Shown here: in pieces, positions 9,347 to 17,356 of the stretch
Numbering within the stretch: position 1 is the stretch's first letter
How the letters are laid out: each line of letters starts with the position of its first letter
From: Mesorhizobium sp. CAU 1732
Lineage (GTDB): Bacteria; Pseudomonadota; Alphaproteobacteria; Rhizobiales; Rhizobiaceae
DNA length: 64,000 nucleotides
Direction of reading: 5' to 3'
Assembly (NCBI RefSeq): GCF_039888675.1
Contig: NZ_JBDQQR010000001.1
Location: 2,542,001 to 2,606,000, forward strand
Made by a program: the position numbers and the translations under genes
The notes under the pieces: generated by a model
The model's input: only the letters and a program-made list of their open reading frames with translations
Told to the model about the DNA's origin: nothing
Database searches by the model: none

Positions 9347-10792
9347 ATGACCGACAAGAACTATCCTGACACTCGGCTACTCATCGACGGAAATTGGCGG
9401 GGCGGCGTCCAGGGAAAGACGATCGCGGTGCTCGATCCGGCCACAGGCGAGGAAATCGGCAAGGTGGCCCACGCCACCAGGGCGGACCTCGATGCCGCGC
9501 TGGACGCCGTTGATCGCGGCTTCAGGGTGTGGAGCGCTACCTCCGCCTACGATCGCTCCAAGCTGATGCGCAAGGCCGGCGAGCTCCTGCGCGAGCGTGC
9601 CGGCGTGATTGCCGAAATGATGACGCTCGAGCAGGGCAAGCCCGTTGCGGAAGCCAAGGGCGAAGTGCTCGCCGGCGCTGACATCATCGACTGGTTCGCG
9701 GAGGAGGCGCGGCGCACCTATGGGCAGATCATCCCTACTCGCGCGCCAGGTGTGACGCAGATGGCGATCAAGCTGCCGGTTGGCCCCGTTGCGGCCTTCA
9801 CGCCGTGGAATTTCCCGATCAACCAGGTGGTGCGCAAGCTTTCGGCTGCCGTCGCCGCCGGCTGTTCCATCATCGTGAAAGCCCCGGAAGAAACACCGGC
9901 GTCGCCTGCCGAACTGATCCGCTGCTTCGTCGATGCGGGCATTCCTGCCGGGGTGGTCAATCTGGTGTATGGCGTGCCGGCCGAGATTTCCGAATATCTC
10001 ATCCCGCATCCGGTGATCCGCAAGATTTCCTTCACCGGTTCGACACCCGTCGGCAAGCACCTTGCTTCCCTCGCCGCCCGGCACATGAAGCTGTCGACCA
10101 TGGAACTCGGCGGCCACGCGCCGGCGATCATTTTTGCAGATGCCAACCTCGACAAGGCGGTCAAGGTGATGGCGGGATCCAAGTTCCGCAATGCCGGCCA
10201 GGTCTGCGTGTCGCCGACCCGTTTCCTGGTGCAGGACAGCGTCTACGACACGGTTGTCGGTGCGTTCACGGAAGCTGCCAAGGCCATCAAGGTCGGCAAC
10301 GGCATGGAAGAGGGCGTCCAGATGGGCCCGCTTGCCAATGAGCGCCGCATTCCCGCGCTGGAAGCGCTGATCAACGACGCCGTTGAGCACGGGGCGGAAC
10401 TCAAGACCGGCGGCCACCGCATCGGCAACAAGGGCAACTTCTTCGAACCGACGGTTCTCTCCAATGTGCCGACGCACGCGCGCATCATGAACGAGGAGCC
10501 CTTCGGTCCGGTCGCCGTGTTCAGCCCGTTCTCGACGCTGGATGAGGCAATATGCGAGGCCAATCGCCTGCCGTTCGGCCTTGCATCCTACGCCTTCACC
10601 GGTTCGGCGGACACCGCGCAGCAGCTCGGCGTGCGCATCGAGGCCGGCATGACGACGATAAACCACAACGGCCTTGCCCTGCCTGAAGTGCCCTTCGGCG
10701 GCATCAAGGATTCGGGCTATGGAACCGAGGGCGGCTCGGAGGCGATCAACGCCTACCTCGTCACCAAATTCGTCACGCAGACCGCTGGGTAA
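9347..10792 (+). CDS. gabD: NAD(P)-dependent succinate-semialdehyde dehydrogenase-like protein
   Basis: A 481-residue aldehyde dehydrogenase that would oxidise the semialdehyde made by the upstream aminotransferase, for example succinate semialdehyde to succinate. Seen: FTPWNFP (151-157, with the oxyanion asparagine N155), IVKAPEETP (176-184), [11 protein letters not shown] (229-239), ELGGHAPAI with catalytic glutamate E253, and the catalytic cysteine C287 in GQVCVSPTR. Length and motif spacing match the GabD/SSADH subfamily. The start ATG at 9347 is 61 bases past the aminotransferase stop. An inverted repeat follows the gene at 10813-10856. Confidence 0.88.
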   Translation: MTDKNYPDTRLLIDGNWRGGVQGKTIAVLDPATGEEIGKVAHATRADLDAALDAVDRGFRVWSATSAYDRSKLMRKAGELLRERAGVIAEMMTLEQGKPVAEAKGEVLAGADIIDWFAEEARRTYGQIIPTRAPGVTQMAIKLPVGPVAAFTPWNFPINQVVRKLSAAVAAGCSIIVKAPEETPASPAELIRCFVDAGIPAGVVNLVYGVPAEISEYLIPHPVIRKISFTGSTPVGKHLASLAARHMKLSTMELGGHAPAIIFADANLDKAVKVMAGSKFRNAGQVCVSPTRFLVQDSVYDTVVGAFTEAAKAIKVGNGMEEGVQMGPLANERRIPALEALINDAVEHGAELKTGGHRIGNKGNFFEPTVLSNVPTHARIMNEEPFGPVAVFSPFSTLDEAICEANRLPFGLASYAFTGSADTAQQLGVRIEAGMTTINHNGLALPEVPFGGIKDSGYGTEGGSEAINAYLVTKFVTQTAG

Positions 10793-10812
10793 CTGCAAAG
10801 GCCAGACATCGG

Positions 10813-10856
10813 GCATCGGAACGGCGGAACCATCCGCTTTTGGATCGTTCCGATGC
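10813..10856. repeat. Rhizobial-type intergenic palindromic repeat, copy A
   Basis: Eleven-base arms GCATCGGAACG and CGTTCCGATGC flank 22 bases. The outer bases match the copy at 35723-35772. It sits between gabD and the TPP-enzyme gene, where the hairpin may also reduce read-through. Confidence 0.6.
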
Positions 10857-10922
10857 TGATACAACGTGATTTGAGGCGCCTCCGCGCGCGGTGACCAGAC
10901 TGACGACCCCAGGAGAGATGCG

Positions 10923-12470
10923 ATGAACGGTGCTGACAAGCTGTGTGACGTACTTTTGGTCAATGGCGTCGATGTGTGCTTTGCCAATCCGGGCACCTCG
11001 GAGATGCACTTCGTTGCCGCGCTCGACAGAAAGCCGGATATGCGCTGCGTGCTGGGCTTGTTCGAGGGCGTGGTCACGGGCGCTGCCGATGGCTATGCGC
11101 GCATGGCGGACAAGCCAGCCGCGACGCTGCTTCATCTGGGGCCCGGTCTCGCGAACGGACTGGCCAACCTGCACAATGCGCGGCGCGCGAACACGCCGGT
11201 CATCAATATTGTCGGCGATCACGCAACCTATCACCTGCAATACGACGCGCCCCTGACCAGCGACATAGAGAGCCTCGCGCGACCCATGTCGCAATGGGTC
11301 GGCCGCGTGGAGACCCCTGCGGACGTGCGCAGGATGACGGAAGAAGCCTATGTGGCTTCCGTCAGCCGACGCGGCGTGTCGACCATGATCCTTCCAGCCA
11401 ACGCGGCGTGGGGCGATGCGGAGCCCGAAGATCTGGCGCCCGTGGCCGTGCCTGCGGCGGCACCTGCGTCGCCGGACAAAATCAGCGAAGCATCCGCGGC
11501 GCTGAAGAGCGGAAAGCGCGTCGCTATCATCCTGGCCGGAAAGGCGCTTCGCGCCGAGGCGCTGGAGATAGCGGGCAAGATCGCCGCCGCGACCGGTGCC
11601 GTGCTGTTTTCGCAGCAGTCCGACAGGCATGAGCGCGGCGCGGGGCGGGTGGCGATCAGGCCGGTGCCATATCCAGTCGGCATGGCAGTCGCCGCGCTTG
11701 CGGAGTACGAGGTGGCGATCTGCCTCGGCAAAGGCGCTCCCGTCGCGTTTTTCGCCTATCCGGGAATGCCCAGCCTCGTTCTGCCGCCCCATTGCTCAAC
11801 GATCGACCTTGGCGGCGCTGAAACGAATCTTCTGGAAACGCTGGAGCTTCTTTGCTCGGAGGTTGGGGCAACCGCCGCACAGGCCGTGCTGAACAGGCTG
11901 ACGCAGGGCGAGGTGGACGAGCCCACGGGTGACCTCACGCCGGACACGATCGGGCGCGCGCTCGCCCGCCGCATGCCCGAAAACGCGATCATCTGCGACG
12001 AGTCGATCACATCCGGGCGGGCGTTCGGGCAGTTTGCGCCGGGCATCCAGCCGCACGATCATCTGTCGCTGACGGGTGGCGCCATCGGTATCGGTATCCC
12101 GCTTTCGGTGGGCGCTGCGCTCGCACGGCCCGACCAGAAGGTCATCCTGCTTCAGGCCGATGGCAGCGGCATGTACACCGTGCAGGGACTGTGGACGCAG
12201 GCCCGCGAAAATCTTGACGTGGTCACCATCGTCTATTCGAACCGTTCCTATGCCATCCTTCAGGGCGAGATGCGCAATGTCGGCGTGAACCAGTTCGGCA
12301 AGAATGCCCGCGCCATGCTCGACCTCGACCGTCCCGATCTCGACTGGTGCCTGATGGCCCGCGGCATGGGCGTCGAGGCCGGTCGAGCGACCACCATCGA
12401 GGAGTTTTCGCGACTGCTGGATTCGGCCCTGGCAAACAAGGGCCCCTTCTTGATCGAAGCGATGATCTGA
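10923..12470 (+). CDS. Thiamine-pyrophosphate enzyme, acetolactate synthase large-subunit-like
   Basis: A 515-residue ThDP-dependent enzyme of the acetolactate synthase / benzoylformate decarboxylase family. The N-terminal pyrimidine-binding domain shows FANPGTSEMHFVAAL and the ThDP-activating glutamate in GLFEGVVTGAADGYARM. The C-terminal pyrophosphate domain shows the metal-binding ADGSGMYTVQGLWTQA followed by SNRSYAIL. It is shorter than biosynthetic IlvB (about 570-590 residues), no regulatory subunit gene follows, and it sits next to gabT/gabD-like genes. A catabolic 2-oxo-acid decarboxylase or carboligase role is therefore more likely than valine/isoleucine synthesis. The reaction is not assignable. 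The ATG at 10923 follows AGGAGAG. Confidence 0.85.
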   Translation: MNGADKLCDVLLVNGVDVCFANPGTSEMHFVAALDRKPDMRCVLGLFEGVVTGAADGYARMADKPAATLLHLGPGLANGLANLHNARRANTPVINIVGDHATYHLQYDAPLTSDIESLARPMSQWVGRVETPADVRRMTEEAYVASVSRRGVSTMILPANAAWGDAEPEDLAPVAVPAAAPASPDKISEASAALKSGKRVAIILAGKALRAEALEIAGKIAAATGAVLFSQQSDRHERGAGRVAIRPVPYPVGMAVAALAEYEVAICLGKGAPVAFFAYPGMPSLVLPPHCSTIDLGGAETNLLETLELLCSEVGATAAQAVLNRLTQGEVDEPTGDLTPDTIGRALARRMPENAIICDESITSGRAFGQFAPGIQPHDHLSLTGGAIGIGIPLSVGAALARPDQKVILLQADGSGMYTVQGLWTQARENLDVVTIVYSNRSYAILQGEMRNVGVNQFGKNARAMLDLDRPDLDWCLMARGMGVEAGRATTIEEFSRLLDSALANKGPFLIEAMI

Positions 12471-12564
12471 GCTTGCCGTTTCCTTCCTGCATTTCCTAAT
12501 CCACCGAAAACTGTGGCCCCAAGGCGTTTCAACCGCAACGCGAAGCCGTTCAGGTTTCCTCTTT

Positions 12565-12576
12565 GCAAACGAATGT
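12565..12576. promoter_or_regulatory. Possible autoregulatory half-operator (GCAAACGAATGT)
   Basis: The first eight bases equal the left part of the operator at 23038-23049 (GCAAACGA); the right half is degenerate. It is 32 bases before the LacI-family start, so weak autoregulation is conceivable. Confidence 0.3.
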
Positions 12577-12607
12577 TCTAGAAGGGGAATTCACGGAGGA
12601 AAACGGC

Positions 12608-13630
12608 TTGCAGCGAGTCGGCGCAACCACCATCAAGCAGATTGCGGAAGAACTCGGTGTCCATCCGTCGACGGTTTCGCGCGCGCTCAACCCGTCGACA
12701 CGACGGCTGATCGGCAAGGCGACGACCGAACGGATCGAGCAGGCCGCCAAGAAGCTGGGCTACTACCCCAATGCGGCGGCGGCGAGCCTGCGCACCGGCC
12801 GATCCAAGCTGATCGGCGTGTTCCTGCCTGACATCAGCAACCCCGTCTTTTCGCCGATCCTCAGTGGCATTGCCGAAGTCACTTCGGAAGCAGGTTTCGC
12901 CACCATCGTCGCCGATGTGGGCACCGAATCGCGAAGCCAGACGGAAATGATGTTCGAGCTGGTGGCCCGCCGCGTGGAAGGCCTTATTCTTGCAACGGTC
13001 AGCCGCAACGACAGCCTCGTGCAGCAGTGCATGAGCGAGGGACTGCCGGTCGTTCTGGTCAACCGCGCCGAGAGCCAGATGCGGGTATCGTCCGTTACGT
13101 CCGACGACGCATACGGCATGCGGCTGGCCATCGACCATCTCCATGCGCTGGGGCACCGCCGCATCGGTCATCTTGCAGGACCGCAGAATCTGTCTACGGG
13201 CTATCTTCGAGGCAAGGGATTTCACGAAGCCGTTGCAGCACTCGGGCTCGATCCCGCCGACGCGCCGGTGGTGGAATGCAGCGCCTATACGCGACAGGCA
13301 GGCGCCGTCGCCATGGATGCCCTTCTGGTGCAAAAGCCCGATGTGACGGGGGTCGTCGCCTCGAACGATCTCGTTGCGCTCGGTGCCTATGACGCACTTC
13401 AGCGGGCCGGACTGAAAGTGCCGGACGATATTTCGGTGGTGGGACACAACGACATGCCGCTTGTGGACATGGTGCACCCTCCGCTCTCGACCATACGCAT
13501 CAGCCATCGCGAACTCGGTCGTGAGGCGGCGCGGCTGCTGATGAGCGAAATCAACCATGATGGCAGCGCGCGCCGCAGCATCGTGCTGGCGCCGGAACTC
13601 GTGGTACGCAGTTCGACGCGCAAGGTCTGA
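12608..13630 (+). CDS. LacI-family transcriptional regulator
   Basis: A 340-residue repressor of the LacI/GalR family. The DNA-binding domain at residues 7-30 reads TTIKQIAEELGVHPSTVSRA, with the hinge region near AAAASLRTGRSKLIG. A periplasmic-binding-protein-like effector domain covers about 60-330 and contains SNPVFSPIL, GHRRIGHLAGP and VVGHNDMPL. The TTG at 12608 has GGAGG at ideal spacing; starting there leaves a normal, short N-terminus. It sits between importer 2 and the gabTD block, and is the only LacI-type gene in the window. Dyads with the central CG of this family occur at 5461, 5590, 18836, 18978, 23038 and 23159, so it is the likely regulator of those units. Effector unknown. 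Confidence 0.93.
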   Translation: MQRVGATTIKQIAEELGVHPSTVSRALNPSTRRLIGKATTERIEQAAKKLGYYPNAAAASLRTGRSKLIGVFLPDISNPVFSPILSGIAEVTSEAGFATIVADVGTESRSQTEMMFELVARRVEGLILATVSRNDSLVQQCMSEGLPVVLVNRAESQMRVSSVTSDDAYGMRLAIDHLHALGHRRIGHLAGPQNLSTGYLRGKGFHEAVAALGLDPADAPVVECSAYTRQAGAVAMDALLVQKPDVTGVVASNDLVALGAYDALQRAGLKVPDDISVVGHNDMPLVDMVHPPLSTIRISHRELGREAARLLMSEINHDGSARRSIVLAPELVVRSSTRKV

Positions 13631-13633
13631 CTT

Positions 13634-14449
13634 TCAGGCGGCCTTGCCTGGAAAGCGCGGAATCGCGTCGAGCAGATCGCGCGTATACTGGCTGGAAGGA
13701 CGTTCGAACACGTCTTCGACGTTGCCGATATCCGTGAATTCTCCATGCTTGAGCACGCCGACCGAGTGGCACAGGTTCCGCACGACACCGAGGTCGTGCG
13801 AAATGAAAACGTAGCTCAGTCCTCGCTCCTGCTGGAGGCGACGCAGAAGCGCGATGACCTGCGCCTGTGTGGACACGTCCAGCGCGCTGACGGCCTCGTC
13901 GCAGATCACGATGCGCGGATCGCACGCAAGTGCGCGGGCGATCGCCACGCGCTGCTGCTGGCCGCCGGAGAGTTCGTCGGGGTAGCGATCGCCCAGATGG
14001 CGTGGAAGGCCTACGTCGTCGAAAAGCCGGTCGACCCGCTTGTCGAGCTCCGAACCTCGCAGCCCGAGATGGAAGGCGACGGCTTCCGCCACGGTGTCGC
14101 GCGCGAGCATACGAGCGTTGAGCGACAGGCGAGGGCTCTGGAACACGACCTGCACCGCGCGGCGGTACGACAGCGGCGTTTGCCCCTCCTTCCAGTCGGT
14201 GATGCGCTCGCCTTCGAAGGTGATGCTGCCGCCGAGGACGGGGATCTGGCGCAGGATCGCCTTGCCGATGGTGCTCTTGCCAGAGCCGGATTCGCCCACG
14301 AGCCCGAACGTCTCGCCGCGCTTCACCGTGAAGGAAACGCCGTGCACCACCTGGCTGTAGCGGGGGGAGCCCCAGATCGAGCGGCCCTTCTCGTAGCGGA
14401 TGCGCAGATCGTCGACCCGCAGGATGACGTCGTCGTTCTTGCCGGTCAT
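13634..14449 (-). CDS. Peptide-type ABC importer 2, ATP-binding subunit (DppF type)
   Basis: A 271-residue ATPase of a Dpp/Opp importer. Seen: Walker A GESGSGKS, signature LSGGQ in DELSGGQQQRVAIARAL, Walker B with ICDEAVSALD, and H-loop ISHDLG. It ends soon after the switch region (SQYTRDLLDAIPRF) and lacks the long oligo_HPY tail found in its importer 1 counterpart. The ATG at 14449 overlaps the stop of the fused permease/ATPase gene (ATGA). It is the last gene of the importer 2 operon and converges on the LacI-type gene with only three bases between stops, so no separate terminator fits there. Confidence 0.92.
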   Translation of the reverse strand: MTGKNDDVILRVDDLRIRYEKGRSIWGSPRYSQVVHGVSFTVKRGETFGLVGESGSGKSTIGKAILRQIPVLGGSITFEGERITDWKEGQTPLSYRRAVQVVFQSPRLSLNARMLARDTVAEAVAFHLGLRGSELDKRVDRLFDDVGLPRHLGDRYPDELSGGQQQRVAIARALACDPRIVICDEAVSALDVSTQAQVIALLRRLQQERGLSYVFISHDLGVVRNLCHSVGVLKHGEFTDIGNVEDVFERPSSQYTRDLLDAIPRFPGKAA

Positions 14450-16236
14450 GGCGTCTTCTCCACAGGGCCGCCAAGCATCTCGCGCGCCAGCATGAGCTGG
14501 CGGGTGTAGGGATGCTTCGGTGCCGAGAACAGATCGGCTGTCGTGCCTTGCTCCACCATCTCGCCAAGCTTCATCACGCCCACGCGGTCGCAGACCTGGG
14601 CGACGACGGCAAGGTCGTGCGTTATGAAAAGCACGGACATGCCAAGCGTGTCGCGAAGCTCGAGCAGGCGGTTCAGGACCTGCTTTTGCACCGTGGCGTC
14701 GAGGGCGGTCGTCGGCTCGTCGGCGATCAGCAGCTTCGGCTTGCATATCAGCGCCGCCGCGATCATCGCGCGCTGGGCCATGCCCCCGGAAAACTGGTGC
14801 GGGTAGTCGTTCAGCCTGTTGCCTGCATCGGCCACGCCGACCAGATCGAGCAGTTCGGCCGCGCGGACGAGCGCCTTCCTGCGCGATATGCCTTCATGCC
14901 GCACCAGCCCCTCGATCATCTGGTCGCCGATCTTGTGTACCGGCGACAACGCCATCATGGGGTCCTGAAACACGACGCCGATGTCCCGGCCGCGTATCCT
15001 GCGCATCTCGCGTTCCGGCAGGCCCGCGAGTTGGCGCTCGCCGAGCAGGATACCGCCTTCCGACATCCGGCCGGGCCTGGGCACCTGGCCGAGGATCGCG
15101 GCGGTGGTCATCGACTTGCCGGAGCCGGATTCGCCCACCAGCCCATAGATTTCGCCCGGTTTGATCGAGAACGAGACGTCGTTGACGACCTTCTGGAAGG
15201 CACCGTCATGACCGGGAAATTCGACGCTCACATTCGAGAGCGTCAGAACGGCATCTTTGGGCCCGTGCTCCGGTGCTGGCGCTGGGGCCGGTGTGGCCGC
15301 GACCGCCCGGCCGGCCAGGTACTTCTTGCGTTTCGTGATGACGAGATCGCTGTTGAAGGCGTCGCGGAAACCGTCGCCAAGCAGGTTGAAGGCGAGAACC
15401 GTCAGCGTAATGGCGATGCCGGGGACAAGCGACAGCAGGGGCTGCTGTATCTGGAAACGGCGGGCGTCGTCGAGCATCGCGCCCCAGCTCGGGCTGCCGG
15501 TGGCGACGCCGAGACCGAGGAAGCTCAGCATCGCCTCCAGCAGAATGGCGACGCCGGCGAGAATGGATGTCTGCACGGCAATCGGGCCAATGGCGTTGGG
15601 CAGGATGTGCCGGAACAGGATGCGCGGCGTCGAATAGCCCTGGATTTCCGCCGCCTGAACGTAGGCCTTATGACGTTCCGCCAGCACGACGGCGCGTGTC
15701 AGGCGCAGATAGGACATGGCGAAACCGACGCTGACGGCGAGCATCGCGTTCGTCAGGCCGCGGCCCAAGATAGCGATGAAGGTGAAGGCGAGCAGCAGCA
15801 TCGGAATGGCCTGCTCGACTTCCACGAGACGCATGACGATCTTGTCCCACCAGCCGCCGCGGTAAGCGACGAAAAGCCCGACGGGAACGCCGACGAGCAA
15901 TGCCGGTCCGACCGCCTGCGCCACGGCGAGCAGAGCCACGCGAGCGCCCCACATTCCGCGCGACAGCAGATCGCGTCCGAGGTCGTCCGTGCCCAGGAGA
16001 TGCTCCCCGGAGAGGCCCTGGAGGCGCTTCAGGACATTGGAGGCATTGGGATCGTGGGGCGCCAGATGGTGTGCGAAGGCGGCGAAGACCACCAGCAGCA
16101 GGACCCACGAGAGCGCGAGCACCGTTGCCGGCTGCGAGAAGAGGCGGGCGAAGAAACCCGGACGCTTCGGCGAGGTTTCCGCAAGCGCGGTTTCGATCGG
16201 TGCCTGGAGCGTTTTCACGGCTGGTTCATCCATCAT
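14446..16236 (-). CDS. Fused permease (DppC type) and ATP-binding subunit (DppD type), importer 2
   Basis: A 596-residue fusion with the same order as the importer 1 protein. The permease covers about residues 30-300, with six helices and the coupling loop around 180-213. An Ala/Pro-rich linker (about 305-325, TPAPAPAPEHG) leads to an ATPase with Walker A GESGSGKS (about 368-375), signature FSGGM, Walker [13 protein letters not shown] and H-loop ITHDLAVV. Unlike the importer 1 fusion it stops just after HPYTRQLMLAREML and has no oligo_HPY cysteine/proline tail. The ATG at 16236 overlaps the permease stop (ATGA). Two ATPase halves, one fused and one free, would complete the complex. Confidence 0.93.
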   Translation of the reverse strand: MMDEPAVKTLQAPIETALAETSPKRPGFFARLFSQPATVLALSWVLLLVVFAAFAHHLAPHDPNASNVLKRLQGLSGEHLLGTDDLGRDLLSRGMWGARVALLAVAQAVGPALLVGVPVGLFVAYRGGWWDKIVMRLVEVEQAIPMLLLAFTFIAILGRGLTNAMLAVSVGFAMSYLRLTRAVVLAERHKAYVQAAEIQGYSTPRILFRHILPNAIGPIAVQTSILAGVAILLEAMLSFLGLGVATGSPSWGAMLDDARRFQIQQPLLSLVPGIAITLTVLAFNLLGDGFRDAFNSDLVITKRKKYLAGRAVAATPAPAPAPEHGPKDAVLTLSNVSVEFPGHDGAFQKVVNDVSFSIKPGEIYGLVGESGSGKSMTTAAILGQVPRPGRMSEGGILLGERQLAGLPEREMRRIRGRDIGVVFQDPMMALSPVHKIGDQMIEGLVRHEGISRRKALVRAAELLDLVGVADAGNRLNDYPHQFSGGMAQRAMIAAALICKPKLLIADEPTTALDATVQKQVLNRLLELRDTLGMSVLFITHDLAVVAQVCDRVGVMKLGEMVEQGTTADLFSAPKHPYTRQLMLAREMLGGPVEKTP

Positions 16237-17177
16237 TCCGGCCGCACCTTGGGATCGAGCAGGCCATACCCAATATCGACCAGCAGGTTGACTGCGATGA
16301 TGAAGAGGGCGACCACCACGATGACCGCCTGGAGCACGGGCACGTCGCCACGATTGATCGAGTCGAGGATCAGCGTTCCGACGCCCGGCAGCGAGAAGAC
16401 CTTTTCAACCACGAAAGAGCCGCTCAGCATCAGTGCGGTGAGCATGCCGATAATCGCCAGCACCGGCATCATCGCGTTCTTCAGACAGTAGCGCATGACG
16501 AGGCGGCTGCGCGGGCAGCCACGTGCCGTCAGTGCGCGCGCATATTGCGAGTCGAGCTGTTGCAGCATCGACGAGCGCGTGTGGCGGGCGATGTTCGCGG
16601 TGGCCCCCAGACCCAGCGCGAAGCAGGGCAGGACGAAACGGCTCAGCCACGGCCAGAAGCCTGCCGAAGGCGGCACGTAGCCAGCCACGGGCAGCCAGCG
16701 CAACTGCACGGCAAACAGCAGAACCAGCAGCAGCGCCAGCCAGAATCCGGGCATCGCCAAAAGCACCGAGACGACGCTCGTCAACGCACGATCCAGAAAG
16801 GAATTGCGGTAGAGCGCGGAAAGCACGCCGACAGGCACGCCCAGCAGGACGGCAATGGCGATGCCGCCGAGCGCTAAGGCGAGCGTGATCGGGATGCGGT
16901 GCGCGATCTCGGTCGCCACGTCGCGACCGGTTACGTAGGATCGACCGAAATCACCCTGGAGCGCCTTGGCTACCCATTCGAAGAAAATGATGGGCGCGGG
17001 CCGGTCGAGCCCCATTTCCTCTGTCAGGCGTGCAACGGCTGCCGGGGTGGCGGAATCGCCGAGGATCGCGGCGGGCGCCTGGACGGGCACGAAACGAAAC
17101 AGGATGAACGTGCAAAGCGCCACCAGCAGAACCACGGGAACTGCGGCAATGGTGCGGGCGAAAGTCAGTTTCCACAT
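16233..17177 (-). CDS. Peptide-type ABC importer 2, permease (DppB type)
   Basis: A 314-residue inner-membrane permease, the same length as the importer 1 paralogue. The first helix lies near residues 9-29, followed by the conserved periplasmic stretch APAAILGDSATPAAVARLTEE. The coupling loop is around SSMLQQLDSQYARALTARG, and the C-terminus is DIGYGLLDPKVRPE. The ATG at 17177 is the natural start. A four-base overlap couples it to the downstream fusion gene, and a 179-base gap with a strong stem-loop separates it from the upstream binding-protein gene. Confidence 0.92.
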   Translation of the reverse strand: MWKLTFARTIAAVPVVLLVALCTFILFRFVPVQAPAAILGDSATPAAVARLTEEMGLDRPAPIIFFEWVAKALQGDFGRSYVTGRDVATEIAHRIPITLALALGGIAIAVLLGVPVGVLSALYRNSFLDRALTSVVSVLLAMPGFWLALLLVLLFAVQLRWLPVAGYVPPSAGFWPWLSRFVLPCFALGLGATANIARHTRSSMLQQLDSQYARALTARGCPRSRLVMRYCLKNAMMPVLAIIGMLTALMLSGSFVVEKVFSLPGVGTLILDSINRGDVPVLQAVIVVVALFIIAVNLLVDIGYGLLDPKVRPE

Positions 17178-17300
17178 GCGGTGTGCCTCTTAGAGCGAGG
17201 ATTGGAATAATGGAAACCGGTCTTCGGACCAACTCCTGCTCTACGTCCGTGAATGCGTTGCATTCGTGCAGAGCAACATGCCGCTGCTTGCGAATGCCAC

Positions 17301-17327
17301 GGCGGGAAAGGATGGCCCTTTCCCGCC
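17301..17327 (-). terminator. Intercistronic stem-loop after the importer 2 binding-protein gene
   Basis: Ten-base perfect arms GGCGGGAAAG and CTTTCCCGCC with a seven-base loop, in the same operon position as the hairpin at 3870-3893. No T-run follows. A role in transcript protection or partial attenuation is inferred. Confidence 0.6.
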
Positions 17328-17356
17328 GAGGGGAGCGGTTCTCGCCACTCGCGATC

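Noticed and set aside
9377..11077. Minus-strand open frame of 566 codons opposite gabD
   Set aside because: Antisense shadow; gabD has intact catalytic residues and the opposite frame has shadow-type composition.
14512..16491. Plus-strand open frame of 659 codons opposite the importer 2 fusion gene
   Set aside because: Antisense shadow of a protein with complete ABC motifs; no ribosome site or recognisable fold.
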